DNA of 64,000 nt from Frankia tisae (GTDB lineage: Bacteria; Actinomycetota; Actinomycetes; Frankiales; Frankiaceae). The notes below the pieces were generated by a model. That model was not told the DNA's origin, did no database searches, and was given only the letters and a program-made list of their open reading frames with translations. How positions within the stretch are numbered: position 1 is the first letter of the stretch; each line of letters starts with the position of its first letter. The position numbers and the translations under genes were made by a program. The stretch is from assembly GCF_025403405.1 (NCBI RefSeq), contig NZ_JANEZT010000001.1:1-64000 (forward strand), read 5' to 3'. Of this stretch, positions 34,013 to 41,983 are shown piece after piece.

Positions 34013-35896
34013 GTGTCTGAGCAGGTCAGGGAGAGGGAGACCCGCCGGCTCGACCGGGTGGTCGTGCGCTTTGCGGGCGACTCCGGCGACGGTATGCAGC
34101 TCACCGGAGAGCAGTTCACCAGCGAGACGGCCACGTTCGGCAACGATCTGTCGACGCTCCCGGACTTTCCCGCCGAAATCCGCGCCCCAGCCGGCACCCC
34201 GGCCGGAGTATCCGGATTCCAACTACATTATTCCGACCACGACATCCTCACTCCGGGTGACGCACCGGACGTCCTGGTTGCGATGAATCCCGCCGCGTTG
34301 AAGGCGAATCTCAAGGATCTGCCTCCCGGTGCCAGTCTCATCGTTAACACGGACGCGTTCACGGGCGGAAACCTCAAGAAGGCGGGTTATGCGACGGACC
34401 CGCTGACCGACGGCACGCTCGACCCCTACATGGTGCACCGGGTCCCCCTGACCTCGATGACCATCAACGCGGTGCACGCTGCGGAGGGAACCGGCTCGGT
34501 CAACAAGAAGGAGGCCGAGCGAGCGAAGAACATGTTCGCCCTCGGTCTCATGAGTTGGCTGTACCACCGGCCGACGGAAGGCACCGTCGGTTTCCTGGAG
34601 AAGAAGTTCGCGAAGCGCCCGGAAATCGCCGCCGCGAACATCGCCGCGTTCCGCGCCGGTTTCAACTACGGTGAGACGACGGAGTCCTTCACCGTCACCT
34701 ACGAGGTGGCCCCGGCCCGGATGAGGTCCGGCACCTACCGGCGTATCACCGGCAACCTGGCCCTGTCCTACGGGCTGGTCGCGGCCGGCGAGTTGACCGG
34801 GTTGCCGCTGTTCCTCGGGTCCTATCCGATCACCCCCGCCTCCGACATCCTGCACGAACTGAGCAAGCACAAGCGGTTCGGCGTGCGGACGTTCCAGGCG
34901 GAGGACGAGATCGCGGGGATCGGCGCCGCGCTGGGCGCCTCCTTCGGCGGCTCGCTCGGCATCACGACCACCTCAGGTCCAGGGGTCGCGCTCAAGAGCG
35001 AGACGATCGGTCTGGCGGTGAGCCTGGAGTTGCCGCTGGTCATCGTCGACATTCAGCGTGGCGGGCCGTCCACCGGGCTGCCGACCAAGACCGAGCAGTC
35101 CGACCTGCTGCAGGCGATGTTCGGCCGCAACGGTGAGGCGCCGGTGCCAATCGTGGCGCCCCGCTCGCCCGGGGACTGCTTCGACGCCGCGATCGAAGCC
35201 GCGCGACTCGCGACGAAGTACCGCACGCCGGTGTTCCTGCTCTCCGACGGCTACCTCGCCAACGGCTCCGAGCCGTGGCTGCTGCCGATCCGCGAGACGC
35301 TGCCGGACCTGAAGGTCACCTTCACCACCGAGCCCAACCACACCGGGCCGAAGGGGCCGGAGTTCTGGCCCTACCTGCGCGACCCGGAAACCCTCGCCCG
35401 ACCGTGGGCGGTCCCCGGGACGCCGGGCCTCGAGCACCGCATCGGCGGCATCGAGAAGTCCGACGGGCAGGGAAACATCTCCTACGACCCGGCCAACCAC
35501 GACCGGATGGTCCGCCTGCGCGCGGCCAAGGTCGCCGGCATCGCGAACGACATCCCCCCGCTGGAGGTGGAGGATCCCTCCGAGCAGGCACGCGTGCTCG
35601 TGCTCGGCTGGGGCTCCACCTACGGCCCGATCGCAGCCGGCTGCCGGCGGGTCCGCGCCAAGGGCCTGCACGTCGCTCAGGCGCACCTGCGCCATCTCAA
35701 CCCCTTCCCGGCCAACACCGGGGAAATCCTGCGGTCGTACGACAAGGTGCTGATCCCCGAGATGAACCTCGGCCAGCTTCGGACGCTGATCCGGGCCGAG
35801 TTCCTTGTCGATGCGATCGGTTACAACCAGGTCCGCGGGCTGCCGTTCAAGGCGGCGGAGCTGGCCGGCGTCTTGGAGGACGTGATCAACCAGTGA
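34013..35896 (+). CDS. korA: 2-oxoglutarate:ferredoxin oxidoreductase, fused gamma-alpha subunit
   Basis: With KorB it converts 2-oxoglutarate and CoA to succinyl-CoA while reducing ferredoxin. The 627-residue product (GTG, nine bases after GGAGG) has an N-terminal gamma domain (14-190, RFAGDSGDGMQLTGEQF) and an alpha/pyrimidine-binding domain with YPITP at 271-275 and FQAEDEIAGIGAALGAS. This fused form is the actinobacterial and archaeal type. It overlaps korB by four bases (GTGA). Confidence 0.93.
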   Translation: MSEQVRERETRRLDRVVVRFAGDSGDGMQLTGEQFTSETATFGNDLSTLPDFPAEIRAPAGTPAGVSGFQLHYSDHDILTPGDAPDVLVAMNPAALKANLKDLPPGASLIVNTDAFTGGNLKKAGYATDPLTDGTLDPYMVHRVPLTSMTINAVHAAEGTGSVNKKEAERAKNMFALGLMSWLYHRPTEGTVGFLEKKFAKRPEIAAANIAAFRAGFNYGETTESFTVTYEVAPARMRSGTYRRITGNLALSYGLVAAGELTGLPLFLGSYPITPASDILHELSKHKRFGVRTFQAEDEIAGIGAALGASFGGSLGITTTSGPGVALKSETIGLAVSLELPLVIVDIQRGGPSTGLPTKTEQSDLLQAMFGRNGEAPVPIVAPRSPGDCFDAAIEAARLATKYRTPVFLLSDGYLANGSEPWLLPIRETLPDLKVTFTTEPNHTGPKGPEFWPYLRDPETLARPWAVPGTPGLEHRIGGIEKSDGQGNISYDPANHDRMVRLRAAKVAGIANDIPPLEVEDPSEQARVLVLGWGSTYGPIAAGCRRVRAKGLHVAQAHLRHLNPFPANTGEILRSYDKVLIPEMNLGQLRTLIRAEFLVDAIGYNQVRGLPFKAAELAGVLEDVINQ

Positions 35897-36954
35897 CCGT
35901 CACGACGAATCACACCGGAATCAGCAACCGTCTACTCGATCTGGTGCCGGCCGCCCCGGCCCAGCAGAGCCGCAAGGACTTCACCTCCGACCAGGAGGTG
36001 CGCTGGTGCCCGGGCTGCGGTGACTACGCCATCCTCGCCACCGTCCAGGGTTTCCTGCCCGAGCTCGGGATCGCCCGCGAGAACATCGCCTTCATCTCCG
36101 GGATCGGCTGCTCCTCGCGGTTCCCGTACTACCTGCAGACCTACGGGATGCACTCCATCCACGGCCGCGCGCCGGCGATCGCCACCGGCCTCGCCACCTC
36201 GCGGCCGGACCTGTCGGTCTGGGTCGTCACCGGCGACGGCGACGCATTGTCCATCGGCGGCAACCACCTGCTGCACGCGCTGCGCCGCAACGTCAACCTC
36301 AAGATCCTCATGTTCAACAACCGGATCTACGGTCTGACCAAGGGCCAGTACTCGCCCACCTCCGAGGTCGGCAAGATCACCAAGTCGACGCCGTTCGGCT
36401 CGCTGGACCGGCCGTACAACCCGGTGTCGCTGGCGCTCGGTGCGGAGGCCACCTTCGTCGGGCGGTCGATCGACTCGGACCGGGCACATCTGACCTCGGT
36501 GCTGCGTGCCGCAGCGGAGCACCCGGGGACCGCGTTCGTCGAGATCTTCCAGAACTGCAACATCTTCAACGACGGCGCCTTCGACGCGCTCAAGGACCGA
36601 TCGAGCCGCGACGACGTGACGCTGAAGCTGGCGCACGGCGAGCCGCTCGTCTTCGGCGCCGAGGGCGACAAGGCGATCCGCCGTGCGGATGACGGCAGCC
36701 TGGAGGTCGTGCCCGCCGGCAGCCCCGGGGTCCTCGTGCACGATGCCACCGCGACGGACCCGAGCCAGGCCTTCGCGCTGTCCCGGCTCACCGGCGACAC
36801 GCACGGGGTCACGCCCATCGGAATCTTCCGCAGCGTCGACGCACCCACGTACGACGAGGCACTCAACACCCAGATCAGCGACGCCCGGGAAAAGCAGGGC
36901 GCCGGCGACCTGATGTCGCTGATCTCCGGCGGGGAGACCTGGACCATCGACTGA
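35893..36954 (+). CDS. korB: 2-oxoglutarate:ferredoxin oxidoreductase, beta subunit
   Basis: Thiamine diphosphate and iron-sulfur subunit, 353 residues, GTG start overlapping the korA stop. CPGCGDY (39-45) and GIGCSS (71-76) supply cluster cysteines, GDGDALSIGGNH (114-125) binds Mg-TPP and FNNRIYGLTKGQ (141-152) completes the site. Residues after about 290 form a longer tail than in many homologues. It is followed by two terminator hairpins. Confidence 0.94.
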   Translation: MTVTTNHTGISNRLLDLVPAAPAQQSRKDFTSDQEVRWCPGCGDYAILATVQGFLPELGIARENIAFISGIGCSSRFPYYLQTYGMHSIHGRAPAIATGLATSRPDLSVWVVTGDGDALSIGGNHLLHALRRNVNLKILMFNNRIYGLTKGQYSPTSEVGKITKSTPFGSLDRPYNPVSLALGAEATFVGRSIDSDRAHLTSVLRAAAEHPGTAFVEIFQNCNIFNDGAFDALKDRSSRDDVTLKLAHGEPLVFGAEGDKAIRRADDGSLEVVPAGSPGVLVHDATATDPSQAFALSRLTGDTHGVTPIGIFRSVDAPTYDEALNTQISDAREKQGAGDLMSLISGGETWTID

Positions 36955-36984
36955 CCCGGTCCGGTCCTCGCCGGCCGGACCGGG
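36955..36984 (+). terminator. korB terminator, first hairpin
   Basis: CCCGGTCCGG and its complement, 10-bp perfect stem with a 10-base loop, beginning directly after the korB stop codon. Confidence 0.65.
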
Positions 36985-37034
36985 CCACCCCGCCAGCGGA
37001 GCGGTCCGGTCCGGTCTGACAGGCGACCGGCATG

Positions 37035-37071
37035 AAGGCCGGGGCGCGCGCATCGCCGCCGCCCCGGCCTT
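37035..37071 (+). terminator. korB terminator, second hairpin
   Basis: Perfect 12-bp stem AAGGCCGGGGCG / CGCCCCGGCCTT with a 13-base loop, followed by TTC. The best factor-independent terminator candidate after korAB. Confidence 0.75.
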
Positions 37072-37400
37072 TCGGCGTTCCAGGGGACCCCGGGGGCACC
37101 CGAATTCTCGCCCGGGAAGCTGCCGGGGGACCCCCGAAAGCGCCACCCGCACTCCGCCCACTCCGCCGACCCGCCTGTCCCGCCAGCCCGGCGAGCCACG
37201 GCACGCTGACCCGGCCGGGTGCGGCCGGCATGAGGCATCCAGGCCGGCTGCAGGCCCGGTGAGTCCGGCCCGAGCACGGCCATGATGGGGCGCGGCTCAG
37301 CCGTGAGAATACGGCGCGGACCGCCTGGCGGCGCCGTTCCGGCCACGGAACATCTCCCTCGCACCGACAATTAACTAGTTACTTCGGATAAGTCCGGTAT

Positions 37401-37428
37401 TTGCTGCTCCGCGCAGGTCGGGTAAGGT
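37401..37428 (+). promoter_or_regulatory. Promoter candidate for the 535-residue protein gene
   Basis: -35 TTGCTG (37401-37406), 16-base spacer, -10 TAAGGT (37423-37428), immediately after an AT-rich block. The start site would be about 220 nt before the GTG start codon. Confidence 0.5.
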
Positions 37429-37657
37429 GATGTTGCGCGTGGGGGTGCCGTGTGGCCCGGGGGGGCTCACAACACCAATGCAGCCGGAGGCGTAGTGCGG
37501 GGTCATCAAACCCTCAGCCCGCGGTCCGCGGCCAGTCCGCGTTCGTCGGTGGGCACCGTCCATGCCGCCGAGGCGGCCTGTTGGCAACTGCCCTGCTCCC
37601 GGGTGAGCCGTGCCCGGCTGGCCGGGTCCGAAGCACCGCTGCCCGCCGGAGGCAGCC

Positions 37658-39265
37658 GTGGGTAGCCACTCCGCCGGTCGGCACTCCCGCGGCGCCGCCC
37701 CGCGCCGCCCGACCGGCCCACTCCCAGTCGGCGCCGACGACCACGCCTACGTCCAGACGCCCCCCACCGGGACCATCGCCGCCTGGGGCGGCTCGGACCG
37801 CTCTGGCGGGCGCAACCGGGCAGCCGCACAGATCCCCGGGCGGATCCCGCCGCGCCCCCCGTTCGCCCCGCCCGGCGAGCTAGACACCCTCACCGGCCCG
37901 CTGTCGGTCAGCACCACCGCCCGTCAGGCCCGGCAGTCCGCGCCGGGCTGGGACGGCCACGCCGCCGGCCGGCAGCAGCGCGACCGCGGCGAGGACCCGA
38001 CCGATCCGATGCACCGCGCGCCCGTCGGGCGGGGCTGGCCACGACACGACCGGTTGGCCACCGACGGCGGAAACACCGACGACCTGTTCTACGCGGACGA
38101 CCGGCTCGATGACGACCGGCTCGGCGAGGACCGGTACGACACGGACAATCGTTATGAAACGAACGATCAGTACGACACGGATAACAGGTATGAAGCGAAC
38201 GGACGGTACGACTCGCACGACTTTGCCCCGAACGACCGGTTCGGCGGCGATGACCAGTACAGCGATGACCAGTACAGCGATGACCAGTACGGTGACGAGC
38301 GATGGTCGGACTCCCCCGCCCACGGCGCCGTGTCCTGGGAGCGGGGTTCCCGCTTCGCCGGCACAGCTCGGGTGGTGAGCCCCTCCTCCGGGGCATCCTT
38401 CGCCGCCAGCAGGATGCCCACCACTGGCCGGATGCCCGTCGGCCCCCGGCGCGGCCGACCGGCCCCGGCGGCTGCGCGGGACCACGCGCCGGTCGAGCGT
38501 GTCCCGGGCGCCCACCGGGCGCCGCTGCGGCGCGGCAACGGGCGGGTGCGGCTGGCCGCTGCCGGCACCGTCTCGCTGGCGGGGCTGTCAGCCCTCGTCG
38601 CCGGAGTGGCCTTCGGGGGTGATGGGGGGGCTGGCGGCACGGCGGTCCCGAACGCCGGTGAGGCACCGCGGATCCAGTACACCGGCGGCACGGAGGCGTT
38701 CGCGTACGGCGCGGCGCAGCCCCAGGCGTCGCGGGACCGCGCCCTGAGCTCGCCGCCGCGGGCCGAGCTCGCGCCGAGCGCCGATCAGGCGGGTACCGGT
38801 TCCAGCGGCTCAGGTTCGTCGAGTGGCGGCGGGTCGGCAGGTCTCAGCACCGTCGCGCTGAGCCCCACCACCGCGCCGATCCCGATCATCTCGCTGCTCC
38901 CGCGGGACCAGCCCGCCACCGGGCCGACCGACCTGCGCTCCATCTCGCCGAGCACCGGCGCCGCGACCACGGCGGGCACCACCGCCACCTCGGCCCCGAC
39001 GACCACCGCGACTCCGTCGGAATCCGCCGGCAGCGAGGCCATCAGCCCTGCCGCCAGCCCGGCGACTGCGCCGACCGCCACCGGGTCCCCGGGCACGGGC
39101 TCGCTGCCGTTCCACCCGGCCCCGATCGACGTGGAACCGCTGCTCGGTTCCTGGTTCAACGGGGCGAGTGGCGCCGCCACGACCCACGGCACGTCCACGA
39201 CGTCCACGGTTCCGTCGCAGCGGTCGAGCGGCACCCCGAGCGCGTCGCAGGCCGCTCACCACTGA
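37658..39265 (+). CDS. Acidic, single-pass membrane protein with PST-rich tail, function unknown
   Basis: I do not recognise this gene. GTG start after GGAGG, 535 residues. Residues 1-135 are Arg/Pro/Gly-rich; 141-218 form an Asp/Tyr/Arg/Asn-rich block of repeats (NRYETNDQYDTDNRYE, then three DDQYS units); a basic stretch leads to one membrane segment at about 298-320 (RLAAAGTVSLAGLSALVAG); the remainder is Ser/Thr/Pro/Ala-rich and probably outside the cell. The topology resembles anti-sigma or wall-linked scaffold proteins, but no domain is visible. Codon use agrees with its neighbours and the frame is open throughout. Confidence 0.7.
   Translation: MGSHSAGRHSRGAAPRRPTGPLPVGADDHAYVQTPPTGTIAAWGGSDRSGGRNRAAAQIPGRIPPRPPFAPPGELDTLTGPLSVSTTARQARQSAPGWDGHAAGRQQRDRGEDPTDPMHRAPVGRGWPRHDRLATDGGNTDDLFYADDRLDDDRLGEDRYDTDNRYETNDQYDTDNRYEANGRYDSHDFAPNDRFGGDDQYSDDQYSDDQYGDERWSDSPAHGAVSWERGSRFAGTARVVSPSSGASFAASRMPTTGRMPVGPRRGRPAPAAARDHAPVERVPGAHRAPLRRGNGRVRLAAAGTVSLAGLSALVAGVAFGGDGGAGGTAVPNAGEAPRIQYTGGTEAFAYGAAQPQASRDRALSSPPRAELAPSADQAGTGSSGSGSSSGGGSAGLSTVALSPTTAPIPIISLLPRDQPATGPTDLRSISPSTGAATTAGTTATSAPTTTATPSESAGSEAISPAASPATAPTATGSPGTGSLPFHPAPIDVEPLLGSWFNGASGAATTHGTSTTSTVPSQRSSGTPSASQAAHH
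38247..38290. repeat. 15-bp tandem repeat, three units
   Basis: GCGATGACCAGTACA repeated at 38247, 38262 and 38277 (last unit differs at its final base). Encodes the DDQYS repeats in the acidic block. Confidence 0.9.
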
Positions 39266-39282
39266 CCCACCCGGCGTCCCCC

Positions 39283-39320
39283 GGGGCGGCCCCGCGCCGT
39301 CCCTCCCGGTGCGCCGCCCC
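39283..39320 (+). terminator. Terminator candidate after the 535-residue protein gene
   Basis: GGGGCGGC with GCCGCCCC 22 bases further on, 17 bp after the stop codon and 65 bp before the end of the convergent polyprenyl synthase gene. Confidence 0.4.
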
Positions 39321-39384
39321 GCTACTGTCCCGGGACACGGCGCCCGCTCCCGGGGACCAGGTGCCGGCGTGGCCGGGGAGCGCC

Positions 39385-40401
39385 TCAGCCGGTGCGGTCG
39401 ATGACGAAGTCGGCGAGGGATTCCAGGGCCGTCTTCGCCGCGTTCTCCGGCAGCGGGGCCAGGCATTCCCGGGCGCGGGTCGACCAGGCCACGAGCTCCC
39501 GGCGGGCCCGGGCCATCCCCTCGTGCGCACGCAGCAGCTCGATCGCCTCGGCGACGCCCTCATCCGGGTTCCCGCCCCCGGCGGCGAAGTCCGAGTTGAT
39601 GAGCTCCCGCAGCCGCCCGGCGGCCCGGTCCTCGGCCTGCAGCGCGTAGAGAACCGGCAGGGTGGGGATGCCCTCCCGCAGGTCGGTGCCGGGAGTCTTC
39701 CCGGAGTCGGCGGGGTCGGAGGCGACGTCGATGATGTCGTCGGAGAGTTGGAAGGCCACCCCGAACAGCTCGCCGAAGGTTGCCAGGGTGTCGACGGTGA
39801 CCGGGTCCGCGCCGGCGAGCATGGCGCCGAGGCGGCCGGAGGTGGCGATCAGCGAGGCGGTCTTCTCCGTGACCACCCGTAGGTAGTGCTCGACCGGGTC
39901 CTGGTCGGGCGCGGGGCCGATGGTCTCGCGAATCTGGCCTTCACACAGGGTCGCGATCGTCCGGGCCAGGATCCGGGTCGCCGCGGGGCCCAGGTCCGCG
40001 GTGATGTCGGAGGCGCGGGCGAACAGGTAGTCACCGGTGAGGATCGCGACCGTGTTCGTCCACCGGGCGTTGGCGGACGCCGCCCCCCGCCGCCGGGGGG
40101 CCTCGTCCATCACGTCGTCGTGGTACAGCGTCGACAGATGGGTGAGTTCGATCGCGACAGCCGCTGGCACCACCCCGGGGGCGTGCGGATCGGCGAAGTG
40201 CGCGGCCAGCAGCACGACGATCGGGCGGAAGCGTTTACCCCCCGCGTCGACGAGATGCCGCGAGGTCTCGGTCACGAAGGAGAACTCGCTGCGCACAGAT
40301 GTGCGTAGCAGCTCCTCCACCTGACCAAGCCCATCTCGCACGGCTTTTTCCAGATCAGGATCGGTCCTGATCCCCACGACGTCCAGCCCGATAGCGCTCA
40401 T
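39385..40401 (-). CDS. Long-chain polyprenyl diphosphate synthase
   Basis: Elongates allylic diphosphates with isopentenyl diphosphate, most likely for the menaquinone side chain. The 338-residue product has both aspartate-rich motifs, DDVMD (95-99) and DDIID (221-225), and the conserved GGKRFRP at 54-60. The residues before the first motif (ELTHLSTLYH) are small at positions that allow long products. It follows nuoN on the same strand after 7 bp, so it is probably the last gene of the nuo operon. Confidence 0.93.
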   Translation of the reverse strand: MSAIGLDVVGIRTDPDLEKAVRDGLGQVEELLRTSVRSEFSFVTETSRHLVDAGGKRFRPIVVLLAAHFADPHAPGVVPAAVAIELTHLSTLYHDDVMDEAPRRRGAASANARWTNTVAILTGDYLFARASDITADLGPAATRILARTIATLCEGQIRETIGPAPDQDPVEHYLRVVTEKTASLIATSGRLGAMLAGADPVTVDTLATFGELFGVAFQLSDDIIDVASDPADSGKTPGTDLREGIPTLPVLYALQAEDRAAGRLRELINSDFAAGGGNPDEGVAEAIELLRAHEGMARARRELVAWSTRARECLAPLPENAAKTALESLADFVIDRTG

Positions 40402-40408
40402 ACCACCG

Positions 40409-41983
40409 TCAGCGTACGAAGCCAGACGTCGCCGCGGTATTGGCGAGGTCCAGAAGGGGCTGTGGCGCTACTCCCAGGACAAGGGTCGCGACGGTGCCGA
40501 TGCCGACCGTGCCGAAGGTCAGGGTCGGTCGGGTGACCACGACGGGCCCCTCGGCGAGCGGCTCCGAGAAGAACATCAGCACGATCACGCGCACGTAGAA
40601 GAAGGCCGCGATCGCGCTGCACACCAGGGCCACGATCACGAGCGGGGTCGCGTCGCCCTCGATCGCCGCCTGGAAAACGGCGAACTTCCCGGTGAATCCG
40701 CTGGTCAGCGGGATGCCGGCGAGCGCCAGCAGGAGGAAGGAGAACGTGCCGGCCAGCAGCGGCGAGGTGCGGCCGAGCCCCCGCCACTGGGACAGGTCGC
40801 TGGCCTCGCCGTCGCCGGTGCGCACCAGCGAGACCGCGGCGAACGCGGCGATCGTGGTGAAGCCGTAGGTGACCAGGTAGAACATCGAGCCGCGCAGGCC
40901 GTCGGTGTTGGTGCCGGCGAGCCCGACGAGCAGGAAGCCGGCGTGGGCGACCGCCGAGTAGGCCAGCATCCGCTTGATGTCGCGCTGGGTCAGCGCCAGC
41001 ACCGCGCCGACGACCATCGTCAGGATCGCCACGGTCCACAGCACCGGCCGCCAGTCCCAGCGCAGGCCGCCGAAGGCGACGTAGAAGACGCGCAGCAGGG
41101 CGCCGAAGGCGGCGACCTTGGTCCCGGCGGCCATGAACGCGGTCACCGGGGTCGGGGCACCCTGGTAGACGTCGGGCGTCCACGAGTGGAACGGCGCTGC
41201 GCCGATCTTGAAGAACAGGCCGACGGCGAGCAGGCCGAGCGAGAGGTAGAGGTAGGTGTCGTTCTTCCCCACCGCGCCGACCGCGTCGGCGACCTTGCCG
41301 AGCTCCACGCTGCCGGCAAACCCGTAGGCGAACGCGACCCCGTAGAGAAAAAATGCCGAGGAGAATGCTCCGAGCAGGAAATACTTCATCGCCGCCTCCT
41401 GCGAGAGCAGGCGCCGACGGCGGGCGAGCCCGGCCAGCAGGTACAGCGGCAGCGACAGGATCTCCAGCGCCACGAACATCACCAGCAGGTTGTTCGACGC
41501 AACGAAAAGCATCATGCCGGTGACCGAGAAGACCATCAGCGGGTACGCCTCGGTCTGCATGTGCGCGGAGGTCTGCTGCGCGGTCGAGCCCTTCGAGCCG
41601 GGCGTGATCGCCGCCGAGGCGACGATCGCGCCGCCGGAGGAGTCGAGCTGGCGCTCGGCCACGAGCAGCACCGACAGCAGCGCGAAGACCAGGATCGTGC
41701 CCTGCATGAACAGCGTCGGCGCGTCGATCGCCACCGCGCCCGAGGCGAGCACCGCGTGCCGGCCGTGCAGCACCGCGACCGCGACCAGCGCGGCGATGAA
41801 GCCACCGCCGGCCAGGACTGGCTGGATGACCCGGCGCGCCCCGCGAGTGGCGAAGGCGTCGACGAGCACCCCGACCAGCGCCACCGCGAAGACGATGAGC
41901 AGTGGGCTCAGCGAGGAGTACTCGATCGACGGCGGCGTGATCTTCTGTGTCTGCGCCAGCAGGAGGGTCTGATCGGCGCTCAC
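40409..41983 (-). CDS. nuoN: NADH-quinone oxidoreductase subunit N
   Basis: Antiporter-like proton-pumping subunit of complex I, 524 residues and about 14 membrane helices. The conserved channel lysine lies in GLFFKIGAAPFHSWTPDVYQG, and KRMLAYSAVAHAGF is the second signature. GTG start overlapping nuoM by four bases. Confidence 0.95.
   Translation of the reverse strand: MSADQTLLLAQTQKITPPSIEYSSLSPLLIVFAVALVGVLVDAFATRGARRVIQPVLAGGGFIAALVAVAVLHGRHAVLASGAVAIDAPTLFMQGTILVFALLSVLLVAERQLDSSGGAIVASAAITPGSKGSTAQQTSAHMQTEAYPLMVFSVTGMMLFVASNNLLVMFVALEILSLPLYLLAGLARRRRLLSQEAAMKYFLLGAFSSAFFLYGVAFAYGFAGSVELGKVADAVGAVGKNDTYLYLSLGLLAVGLFFKIGAAPFHSWTPDVYQGAPTPVTAFMAAGTKVAAFGALLRVFYVAFGGLRWDWRPVLWTVAILTMVVGAVLALTQRDIKRMLAYSAVAHAGFLLVGLAGTNTDGLRGSMFYLVTYGFTTIAAFAAVSLVRTGDGEASDLSQWRGLGRTSPLLAGTFSFLLLALAGIPLTSGFTGKFAVFQAAIEGDATPLVIVALVCSAIAAFFYVRVIVLMFFSEPLAEGPVVVTRPTLTFGTVGIGTVATLVLGVAPQPLLDLANTAATSGFVR

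Larger units (their letters stand above)
36985..37657. other. Intergenic region upstream of the 535-residue protein gene
   Basis: Apart from the second korB hairpin and the promoter candidate at 37401-37428, I see no gene. The stretch 37370-37405 (TTAACTAGTTACTTCGGATA) is strikingly AT-rich for this genome. Confidence 0.5.
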
